64,000 bases of DNA from Liolophura sinensis (lineage: Eukaryota; Mollusca; Polyplacophora; Chitonida; Chitonidae): positions 29,023,501 through 29,087,500 of the forward strand of contig NC_088303.1 in NCBI RefSeq assembly GCF_032854445.1, in the 5' to 3' direction. Under the pieces are notes generated by a model. That model saw nothing but the letters and a program-made list of their open reading frames with translations. It did not search any database and was not told the origin of the DNA. Shown here one piece after another: positions 21,395 to 33,400 of this stretch. How positions within the stretch are numbered: position 1 is the stretch's first letter; every line of letters begins with the position of its first letter. The position numbers and the translations under genes were made by a program.

Positions 21395-24300
21395 GCTGAT
21401 CTTCCTAATTCTACATCACTGTCTGATCTTCCTAATCCAACATCACTCTCTGATCTTCCTAATTCTACATCACTGTCTGATCTTCCTAATTCTACATCAC
21501 TGTCTGATCTTCCTAATTCTACATCACTGTCTGATCTTCCTAATGCAACATCACTCGCTGATCTTCCTAATTCTACATCACTGTCTGATCTTCCTAATGC
21601 AACATTACTCGCTGATCTTCCTAATTCTACATCACTGTCTGATCTTCCTAATGCAACATTACTCGCTGATCTTCCTAATTCTACATCACTGTCTTATCTT
21701 CCTAATGCAACATCACTGTCTGATTTTCCTAATCCATCATCACTGTCTGATCTTCCTAATGCAACATCACTCGCTGATCTTCCTAATTCTACATCACTGT
21801 GATCTTCCTAATTCTACATCACTGTCTGATCTTCCTAATGCAACATTACTCGCTGATCTTCCTAATTCTACATCACTGTCTGATCTTCCTAATGCAACAT
21901 TACTCGCTGATCTTCCTAATTCTACATCACTGTCTGATCTTCCTAATGCAACATCACTCGCTGATCTTCCTAATTCTACATCACTGTCTGATCTTCCTGA
22001 TTTTGCATCACTCGCTGATCTTCCTAATTCTACATCACTGTCTGATCTTCCTGATTTTGCATCACTCGCTGATCTTCCTAATTCTGCATCACTGTTTGAT
22101 CTTCCTAATGCAACATTACTCGCTGATCTTCCTAATTCTACATCACTGTCTTATCTTCCTAATGCAACATCACTGTCTGATTTTCCTAATCCATCATCAC
22201 TGTCTGATCTTCCTAATGCAACATCACTCGCTGATCTTCCTAATTCTACATCACTGTGATCTTCCTAATTCTACATCACTGTCTGATCTTCCTAATGCAA
22301 CATTACTCGCTGATCTTCCTAATTCTACATCACTGTCTGATCTTCCTAATGCAACATTACTCGCTGATCTTCCTAATTCTACATCACTGTCTGATCTTCC
22401 TAATGCAACATCACTCGCTGATCTTCCTAATTCTACATCACTGTCTGATCTTCCTGATTTTGCATCACTCGCTGATCTTCCTAATTCTACATCACTGTCT
22501 GATCTTCCTGATTTTGCATCACTCGCTGATCTTCCTAATTCTGCATCACTGTTTGATCTTCCTAATGCAACATTACTCGCTGATCTTCCTAATTCTACAT
22601 CACTGTCTTATCTTCCTAATGCAACATCACTGTCTGATTTTCCTAATCCAACATCACTGTCTGATCTTCCTAATGCAACATCACTCGCTGATCTTCCTAA
22701 TTCTACATCACTGTGATCTTTTTAATTCTACATCACTGTCTGATCTTCCTAATACAACATCACTCGCTGATCTTCCTAATTCTACATCACTGTCTGATCT
22801 TCCTAATGCAACATCACTGTCTGATCTTCCTAATCCAACATCACTCTCTGATCTTCCTAATACAACATCATTCACTGATCTTCCTAATTCTACATCACTG
22901 TCTGATCTTCCTAATGCAACATCACTGTCTGATCTTCCTAATCCAACATCACTCACTGATCTTCCTAATTCTACATCACTGTCTGATCGTCCTAATGCAA
23001 CATCACTCGCTGATCTTCCTAATTCTACATCACTGTCTGATCGTCCTAATGCAACATCACTCGCTGATCTTCCTAATTCTACATCACTGTCTGATCTTCC
23101 TAATCCAACATCACTCGCTGATCTTCCTAATCCAACATCACTCTCTGATCTTCCTAATCCAACATCACTCGCTGATCTTCCTAATCCAACATCACTCTCT
23201 GATCTTCCTAATTATACATCACTGTCTGATCTTCCTAATTATACATCACTGTCTGGTCTTCCTAATTCTACATCACTGTCTGATCTTCCTAATCCAACAT
23301 CACTCGCTGATCTTCCTAATTCTACATCACTGTCTGATCTTCCTAATGCAACATCACTCGCTGATCTTCCTAATCCAACATCACTCTCTGATCTTCCTAA
23401 TTCTGCATCACTGTCTGATCTTCCTAATTCTACATCACTGTGATTTTTTTAATTCTACATCACTGTCTGATCTTCCTAAAACAACATCACTCGCTGATCT
23501 TCCTAATTCCACATCACTGTCTGATCTTCCTAATGCAACATTACTCGCTGATCTTCCTAATTCTACATCACTGTCTTATCTTCCTAATGCAACATCACTG
23601 TCTGATTTTCCTAATCCAACATCACTGTCTGATCTTCCTAATGCAACATCACTCGCTGATCTTCCTAATTCTACATCACTGTGATCTTTTTAATTCTACA
23701 TCACTGTCTGATCTTCCTAATACAACATCACTCGCTGATCTTCCTAATTCTACATCACTGTCTGATCTTCCTAATGCAACATCACTGTCTGATCTTCCTA
23801 ATCCAACATCACTCTCTGATCTTCCTAATGCAACATCATTCACTGATCTTCCTAATTCTACATCACTGTCTGATCTTCCTAATGCAACATCACTGTCTGA
23901 TCTTCCTAATCCAACATCACTCACTGATCTTCCTAATTCTACATCACTGTCTGATCGTCCTAATGCAACATCACTGTCTGATCTTCCTAATTCTACATCA
24001 CTGTCTGATCTTCCTAATCCAACATCACTCGCTGATCTTCCTAATCCAACATCACTCTCTGATCTTCCTAATCCAACATCACTCGCTGATCTTCCTAATC
24101 CAACATCACTCTCTGATCTTCCTAATTATACATCACTGTCTGATCTTCCTAATTATACATCACTGTCTGGTCTTCCTAATTCTACATCACTGTCTGATCT
24201 TCCTAATCCAACATCACTCGCTGATCTTCCTAATTCTACATCACTGTCTGATCTTCCTAATGCAACATCACTCGCTGATCTTCCTAATCCAACATCACTC

Positions 24301-26843
24301 TCTGATCTTCCTAATTCTGCATCACTGTCTGATCTTCCTAATTCTACATCACTGTCTGATCTTCCTAATCCAACATCACTCGCTGATCTTCCTAAAACAA
24401 CATCACTCGCTGATCTTCCTAATTCCACATCACTGTCTGATCTTCCTAATCCAACATCACTCTCTGATCTTCCTAATTCTGCATCACTGTCTGATCTTCC
24501 TAATGCGACATCACTTGCTGATCTTCCTAATCCAACATCACTCTCTGATCTTCCTAATTCTACATCACTGTCTGATCTTCCTAATGCAACATCACTCGCT
24601 GATCTTCCTAATTCTACATCACTGTCTGATCTTCCTAATTCTACATCACTGTCTGATCCTCCTAATCCAACATCACTCTCTGATCTTCCTAATTCTACAT
24701 CACTGTCTGATCTTCCTAATGCAACATCACTCGCTGATCTTCCTAATTCTACATCACTGTCTGATCTTCCTAATGCAACATTACTCGCTGATCTTCCTAA
24801 TTCTACATCACTGTCTGATCTTCCTAATGCAACATTACTCGCTGATCTTCCTAATTCTACATCACTGTCTGATCTTCCTAATGCAACATCACTCGCTGAT
24901 CTTCCTAATTCTACATCACTGTCTGATCTTCCTGATTTTGCATCACTCGCTGATCTTCCTAATTCTACATCACTGTCTGATCTTCCTGATTTTGCATCAC
25001 TCGCTGATCTTCCTAATTCTGCATCACTGTCTGATCTTCCTAATGCAACATTACTCGCTGATCTTCCTAATTCTACATCACTGTCTTATCTTCCTAATGC
25101 AACATCACTGTCTGATTTTCCTAATCCATCATCACTGTCTGATCTTCCTAATGCAACATCACTCGCTGATCTTCCTAATTCTACATCACTGTGATCTTTT
25201 TAATTCTACATCACTGTCTGATCTTCCTAATACAACATCACTCGCTGATCTTCCTAATTCTACATCACTGTCTGATCTTCCTAATGCAACATCACTGTCT
25301 GATCTTCCTAATCCAACATCACTCTCTGATCTTCCTAATACAACATCATTCACTGATCTTCCTAATTCTACATCACTGTCTGATCTTCCTAATGCAACAT
25401 CACTGTCTGATCTTCCTAATCCAACATCACTCACTGATCTTCCTAATTCTACATCACTGTCTGATCGTCCTAATGCAACATCACTCGCTGATCTTCCTAA
25501 TTCTACATCACTGTCTGATCTTCCTAATCCAACATCACTCTCTGATCTTCCTAATCCAACATCACTCGCTGATCTTCCTAATCCAACATCACTCTCTGAT
25601 CTTCCTAATTATACATCACTGTCTGATCTTCCTAATTATACATCACTGTCTGGTCTTCCTAATTCTACATCACTGTCTGATCTTCCTAATCCAACATCAC
25701 TCGCTGATCTTCCTAATTCTACATCACTGTCTGATCTTCCTAATGCAACATCACTCGCTGATCTTCCTAATCCAACATCACTCTCTGATCTTCCTAATTC
25801 TGCATCACTGTCTGATCTTCCTAATTCTACATCACTGTGATCTTTTTAATTCTACATCACTGTCTGATCTTCCTAAAACAACATCACTCGCTGATCTTCC
25901 TAATTCCACATCACTGTCTGATCTTCCTAATGCAACATTACTCGCTGATCTTCCTAATTCTACATCACTGTCTGATCTTCCTAATGCAACATCACTTGCT
26001 GATCTTCCTAATCCAACATCACTCTCTGATCTTCCTAATTCTACATCACTGTCTGATCTTCCTAATGCAACATCACTCACTGATCTTCCTAATTCTACAT
26101 CACTGTCTGATCTTCGTAATGCAACATCACTCGCTGATCTTCCTAATTCTACATCACTGTCTGATCTTCCTAATGCAACATCACTCGCTGATCTTCCTAA
26201 TTCTACATCACTGTCTGATCTTCCTAATTCTACATCACTGTCTGATCTTCCTAATCCAGCATCAATCTCTGATCTTCCTAATTTTGCATCACTGTCTGAT
26301 CTTCCTAATGCAACATCACTGTCTGATCTTCCTAATTCTACATCACTGTCTGATCTTCCTAATGCAACATCACTCGCTGATCTTCCTAATTCTACATCAC
26401 TGTCTGATCTTCCTAATGCAACATCACTCGCTGATCTTCCTAATCCAACATCACTCTCTGATCTTCCTAATTCTGCATCACTGTCTGATCTTCCTAATTC
26501 TACATCACTGTGTTCTTTTTAATTCTACATCACTGTCTGATCTTCCTAATACAACATCACTCGCTGATCTTCCTAATTCCACATCACTGTCTGATCTTCC
26601 TAATGCAACATTACTCGCTGATCTCCCTAATTCTACATCACTGTCTGATCTTCCTAATGCAACATCACTCGCTGATCTTCCTAATCCAACATCACTCGCT
26701 GATCTTCCTAATTCTACATCACTCGCTGATCTTCCTAATCCAACATTACTCGCTGATCTTCCTAATTCTACATCACTGTCTGATCTTCCTAATCCAACAT
26801 CACTCACTGATCTTCCTAATTCTACATCACTGTCTGATCTTCC
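21395..26843 (+). repeat. 27-bp minisatellite, block 2 (about 200 units) with higher-order repeats
   Basis: The unit is the same as in block 1. A rare variant that lacks two bases at the link (CACTGTGATC instead of CACTGTCTGATC) occurs near 21799, 22256, 22713, 23440, 23681, 25191, 25837 and 26510. The spacings are 457, 457, 727, 241, 1510, 646 and 673 bases, and each equals 27n minus 2. Other rare variants (TCATTCACTG, TGATCGTCC, CTGGTCTTCC) recur in fixed order in at least three places. The block has therefore grown by copying segments of many units. The right end decays into TTCAACATC and TTTCACATC remnants up to about 26930. I do not regard the several-hundred-residue open frames here as genes. 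Confidence 0.95.
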
Positions 26844-27451
26844 ATTTGCCTAATTCAACATCACCCTCTTCAACATCTTCCTCATTTCACATCAGTGTGA
26901 TCTTCAGTTTTAATTCAACATCACTGCTTGCATGTGTGTTCTCATGTCTGATTTACATAGCTCCAACTTTAGAGTCTGGAATACTTTGACATCACATTAG
27001 CCAGCTGCATACAATTTGATCTTTATATAAAATTTCTGTTTCATCTACCATGTAATATGTATGAAACTTTGGTTTCCCTCGCTCATAAAACTCATCACAG
27101 TTGTATCAGTGTAATAAAATTAAATAACAATCATTGATCAAATAAATACATAATGTGAATCATAGGCCGAATATCTACATGCATTTTATCTAAAACAGCT
27201 GTGCGGAGCGGTAATCAAAAGCCTAATTAAATGGAGAGCATCAAATGGAGGACGTCCACTGTGCAAAAAAAAATTTGGACTTGTGCGAATGCGCAGGTTC
27301 CCATCCTTGTGAGCCTCATTGCTGAGCCTGCGAGAAAGCCAATCGTAGAACAGAGTTTCTGACGAAATATCAAGTGTTTGGAGATGAGAGCGTAAAAGTT
27401 AAGTTAAAAGGCTTCCCTTGTTAAGACCGACTAGAGCGCGCTGATTAAGAT
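26844..27451. other. Spacer between minisatellite and ACOT8
   Basis: The left 90 bases are decayed repeat units. The rest shows no exon. The last 250 bases are richer in CG dinucleotides (GTGCGAATGCGCAGG and nearby) and lie just upstream of the first ACOT8 exon, so the promoter is probably here. I see no clear TATA box. Confidence 0.5.
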
Positions 27452-30400
27452 ATGCTAGCTGAGACATTAAAACCGATGCAAGTCGTCACATTTTTGTCGC
27501 CCAGGGTTTTGCCGAGCTTAAACAGATCAAGGGGAATAACTGTGCGCTGCGTCACATGTCGCCAAGTGGGCATGGCATCCAGTTTAGGTACAGAAGCTGG
27601 CAAGTTTGACCCACCCGCCGCAGAACCCGACCTAGAAGGTGTCCTTCACAAAACACTCGACCTCGAGACGATTGACGTGAATATTTACAGGTATGATAAT
27701 TTCTAAGTGAGGACACATGTGTAACCCCGGGACCACTGGGGGTTCAGTTTTCGCGTGGCATTTATTAACATTTTGTCATGTTCGCTTCCCCATCAGTTTA
27801 ATTTATGTAGGCCTGTTTTAACTTGAAGGACTAATCTCCTTTTTCCATTAGGCTGTTATGGTGGTGGTGTTTTCGTAATGTCAACACCCAATAGAGCCAG
27901 ATGATTGTATTTTTTCCGCCTCATAATACTTCGGCTAATGTCAACACCCAATAGAGCTAGATGATTGTATTCCCCCCTCATAATGCTTAGGCTAATGTCA
28001 ACACACAATAGAGCCAGATGATTGTGTTTTTTCCGCCTCATAATGCTTCGGCTAATGTCAACACCCAATAGAGCTAGATGATTGTATTTTCTCCCCTCAT
28101 AATGCTTAGGCTAATGTCAACACCCAATAGAGCCAGATGATTGTATTTTTTTCTCTCATAATACTTAGGCGTAATGTTTTTTTGTTTTTTTTTGCCTCCC
28201 ATAAAGGCTGACATCCAGGTTGGGTGTTGGGTTTTAAGATTCGAGTCATCTGCGGAATTATTCTACCTATATACGTCTTGTTACAGGGACTATTTTTGAC
28301 CCAGTGTTGATGGTGCGTGTATTTTAATAATCTTTTTCGTCGTAACGTCTGGGAAGGAATCGCCAAGATTCCACAGCTTGCCTTCCACTTTTCTTCTGGC
28401 CTTGCAAGGTGGCTAGCCCCAAATGGCTATTTTATCTCCTCTTTATCCTTGGCTGGTGGAGTATCATAGCCACACCAGGAGCCTGTGGTAAACCATACGT
28501 CATTTCATGCCAAGTCCGATAAACTTTTTCTAAATGATCTCAGCGGTCCAAAACAGATGTTTACTATGGCTCTTACCTCTCAGCTCGTCCACACAATTGA
28601 AGGCAGGGCTATTCCATATGGTAAGGACAAATGGGAGCCAGATTCATCGCTAAAGCTGTAGCCATTTTGCCTTCACAGTTATGGCTCTTAAAAAAGTTGT
28701 CGTTCCTGGATGGCACATGCACATTAAACCTGAAAAGAAGAGTCTATAATGGCCACCTTGTTGAAATGGTTTGATGTGTCGTGAATACAGGCCTGGTGCA
28801 CTGTTACTGAGTGGAATATACCAGGGATGTTGCATGTGCGGGCGAGGTACTAGGTAAGAGCTCAAGTTGACACCAGTTTTGGACTGCAGTTTAGAAGGGA
28901 CTTGTCGGACATGGCGTGATATTGTGTAAGATTTACCATTGGTTGCCCATGTGGCTGTGATAGCCCAGTATAAAAAGAGGAGGTGAAATATCCACCTGAG
29001 GCTACAAGGAGGCACTAAGCAGTCAGTAGCATTTATGATGCTACTGTAGCATTATATGTATGTATGTATGTATTATGTAGCATTTAAGCTGCTTAAAGTG
29101 GTCTTACTTGAAGTTCACTTGCCTTCCACAATACTGATTTACATGTTAACACTGAACTGGCTATGCCACATGTAGGGATGTTACATGCCTAAGCTTTGTT
29201 AAATGTTTTTGAATATAAAGTTTATCACGAATCAAGTGAATTAATAAATAAATTTTTCACCCTGTGAAGTACAGAAATACATGACATCCTGTTGTATGAC
29301 AGTTCGAGCAAGCAGTCGTATGTGGTTTGAATTTATTCCATTTATATAGGCAGTTCTCAATTTCTCACTGTTGCTCCAGTGTATATATGTTGGACAGCAC
29401 TGTACAAAGTGTTATGTTGTAGATAATTTTGCTGTATATGCTTGACTATATGGGAATTTCTGTACCTTCAGAGCCAAGAGCGCAAACCTATGGAAGCCAG
29501 CGTTGGCACGGTTTGTGTTTGGGGGGCAGATCGTGGGCCAGGCCATGGTTGCCTCCCTTATGACAGTTCCCCGTGATAGAAGCGTCCATAGTCTGCATGC
29601 CTACTTTCTCAAAGGAGGTAATTAAGCCATATTTATATTGGGTGCCAAGTTTTGTGATACCACAATCATATGCATGCATGCTTTCCGTCAATATCATGGA
29701 TGGAATGCCGTCTGTTGCATGACTTGAAAAAGGCAAGAATTTGCTTTCTCTGAGCATCTTCATGTCTAAATGTACATATTCATGTAAGAATTAATTACAA
29801 AGTCACCCCACAGACTGTCATGGATGGATAATTTTGATCTATATAATATTATTTCAGTGTGATGGTGAAACATTTGAGCTCTATCTCAGAATGCTGAAAT
29901 ACAGATTTTTACATTTTCTCTATTCCTATGGTATAGCAGTCATGAATTTTGCTTTGAATTGATCTCTGACAACCCTGTTGCTGTTCCATTTGTTTAATCA
30001 GAATGGCTGACACTGCGCGTTAAGGATGACAGGTAATCTTCGACAAGGAATTTGTAGATTTCACCCCTCTCACTTCTTGTGGGGGACTTCATGAGGATTA
30101 GCCTTTGGCGATGCTCATGCAGCTGTTTGCGCAGACAGTCATTGATGACCAGTTGTCTTCCACCAATGTTATGTGTATATACATGCGTATGTGTAAGTCA
30201 CATGTGGGAAAGTTCATCAGTAACTTGCCATAGGCTGGTGGTTTATGACAGGCACTCTGGCGTCCTTGCCCCATGAAACTGACTGCTATTGTATAAGTGA
30301 AAAATTCTTGAGTGTGGCATTAAACAACAGTGAAATAAATTAATAAAAAAATTAAATAAATATTTTCTTTGAATTTATACACTATAGCCTGGTCCTGTTT

Positions 30401-33400
30401 TTAGGTAATCCTAACTTCCCTGTGATCTACCACGTGGAGCGTACGAGAGACGGAGCGACCTACTCCAGCCGTACAGTCAAGGCTATACAGAATGGGGACA
30501 ACATTCTGGCCATGCAGGTATCCTGCAAGGAGAAAGAGGAGAGTGTGCTGAGCCACCAGTACACCATGCCTGATGTCCCTCCGCCATCCTCTCTCCTCAA
30601 CACAGAACAGATCCTGCAGAAGGCCGTTGCGTATGTACAGGCCTTGCATGGCTGGCATATTGTAAATGTTCCATCATTTCAACTTCTAAAGCACATTTTT
30701 CCTGTGGAATGTATGCATTTAATTTTGGTGAAAATGACACTCAAATAAATTGTGTATGACACTAAAGATCTCTGGAAGCTTCATAAAGTTGCACAAATTA
30801 TTTCTCTACAAACCATAGTTCTGTCAGAATGGTTGAAAAATGTCTGTTGCAGAGGCACTTAAAAAAGGTCGAAGAATGCGGGTATGTGTCAGATGTGTAG
30901 TATCTTAACTGAGAGTGTATTTTGTGATGATCAGGTGCAACATAATAAGCTTCATGCTGACCTGAGGTGTCAATTTTTTTACCTTTTCGTTCAGTCATTA
31001 AGAATACCATATTTTTGTATGTTGTCAGACAGTGCAGATAGATGGCTATTTATTTATTTCAGTCTCGAATGAAAATAGAGACAGTAATTTCAATACAAGT
31101 CAGATGTTCTAGATACAGTTTCTCTGCGAGCCATTCGTTATAAGGTTATGAGGGTTAATATCATCATTTACATAGTGTTGATTTAAGAAAAAGAAAGCAC
31201 CCATATTTACATTACAACAATATATAACACCGAGGAAAAACATTGTTACATGTAGATGTACTTTTTTTAACCTAGAAATCAAAGAACAGTAAATATATTT
31301 GCTTATATCAGGGACATTCAGCTGTATTTGACCTAATATTTCATCCATCACTTAAGTTACTCATTTTGTTTGATTCTGATAGGTTTATTAATCTTAAGCC
31401 CCTTTGCATACGAGAGCCTAATGCTCAGCTATTGACCCCGAGTAACTAAAACCTCATCGTATGCACCCAGTTTTCATGAGGTTTTCAACTCACAAGGCCG
31501 TGAGCCAAGTATCTAGCCTGTTTGATATTTTCAGGCAGGCAAGAGAAAAACCTCACCGTGTGCAGGGAGCGTAAGTCGCCAGCTAAGCCAGGAACATAAA
31601 CAGACCAATAGAAATATGCTAATAAATCATTGTGACCTTTCCCCGCAGTTCATTCAAAATGACATGCGAAATGATGACTGACCTATAAGCGGATTCGCCC
31701 ATTTTCATTGATAAGAAAATCGCAAACGATGATGTCACCGTTTTAACAATAAATTTAGGCGTAAACTCCGTTCTATCGCATTATCTGAGTGCGCTGTTTT
31801 TCCTCTGATAAGCTATTGGAGGAAGGTCATATGACTGGTCACGTGACGTACTTCACCCACGATTTGTAAGCCAAGTGCTTATCATCTACACTTAAGTTTT
31901 TGACTGAGGCAATGTCTTCATTTAGTGAATAGCTGAGCAGTTGGCTCTCGTCTGCATCAGCTTTAGAATGATGTTCTGACGATTGTTTGCAGGATGATAT
32001 CCCAAGTACTGGCAAAATGTTAGTTTCAGTAACAAATTTAATATTTTTTTGAACATTACTTGACTCCAGTTTTGCACTGGTGTGGGCAAACTTTAGTGCG
32101 GAACATAGTACTTCAAAAACATAAGAACCAGCATGCGTTCTTATAAAGCTTATTGTTATATCTGTCCTAGGTCTTCAGAGATCTCAGAGTTCCGTAAAAT
32201 TGCATTCAGCAAACTGCTAGCTCAGGAGGTACCGGTGGAGCTGCGCCCCACAGAGCCCTGTGTGTATCTGAGAACTGTCCCCTCCCCACCCATACGCTAC
32301 ATATGGGTCAGAGCTAAGGGTCACATAGGTATGTCTGAGGGTACGCGGCACGGCTTTGTGCTTGAGATGCCTATCAGTGAATCATTGGACATGCTAGGCA
32401 TTGGTTCAATCCCAGCCTTAGACAGGGCGTAATCGGTTTCAGTGATTCTTTTATCTCTTTTGTTCTCAGAGTGTATATGTGAAAATGTTCATGAGTATGA
32501 TGTTAAACATTAATCAATCATTCAGTGAGTCAGTTGGTCAATTAATAATACACTTTGTATTAGATATGTGCATGGAGTTTTCTGCTGATCTGATGTATGT
32601 ATGGAAAACTATGAGATGAGATGAAATGAGTTGAATTTGGTGACAAGTTCGCATCTTGTTTTTGCCTTCTTCAGTTTTTCACCTATTTTAAGAAAAACAC
32701 TCAACAAATCGTTGTTGGCAATTTTCTGTGGCATTCTGTCATATTATCTGAGATAATCTTTAAAGGGCTCAGGTTTATATAATGTGATAGCCAAACACCA
32801 TTTTCTTTCTCTTTCTCTGTTGAGCACTTACAACAGACACCAATAATCAGACAAGCAGTGCTTACACCTGTCTGTAATAATAGATAAAGTAAATTGATTG
32901 TCAAGTATTTAATGTGAATTGTCAGCTCCCAAAAATTTTGGGCCTTTGTGAAAGTAAACGATAATCATGCTCTTGTGCTTGTTCGTAGAGGACAACTTCT
33001 CTTCCGCCAATATAGAGTGCATATCTGTATGTGACAGGTACAAAAGTTTGTCAGTAACTCGCCAAAGGTTTCCTGCTCCATAAAACTGACTACCATAATA
33101 TATATATAAAGTGAAAAAATAAATTTCATTTGCTTCATGCGCCCCTGTTAGGGAATATAAATATTTGAGGTTAAAGTTGAAACATTAACTACATAAATGC
33201 TAAAGAAAATTAATGCGCTTGCATAACCTGTATCACTCAGTAATGGGCTGTAACACGGATGGCACTATGCCTTTCTTGGTCATGGCCCATCTTGGAGTAT
33301 TTTTTCCCATTGTTTAGACAGTACAGTGTTGATATCTTTGTTTGATATAGTATGACCATCTCATCAGTCCTGTTTTTTTTTCATAATTTTACAGGTGAGG

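Larger units (their letters stand above)
18684..21415 (+). repeat. Segmental duplication, copy B
   Basis: This is the second copy of the block at 14706-17260, with the same order of parts: exon fragment, family C and A SINEs, terminal exon, 3'UTR with SINE fragment, poly(A) signal and the first minisatellite units. Differences are scattered single bases, a few small indels and the 162-bp segment. The divergence looks like a few percent, so the event is recent. Confidence 0.9.

Noticed and set aside
17243-26843. CRISPR-like regular repeat
   Set aside because: The units are head-to-tail with no spacers of unique sequence, and the DNA is animal.
17233-26989. Long open frames of 160 to 719 codons on both strands
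   Set aside because: They are produced by a 27-base repeat unit without stops in two plus frames and one minus frame. Starts coincide with two-base-shortened units, and there is no promoter, splice or homology support.
28650-29015. 121-codon minus-strand frame in ACOT8 intron 1
   Set aside because: It has no recognisable domain, no supporting splice sites and unremarkable composition.
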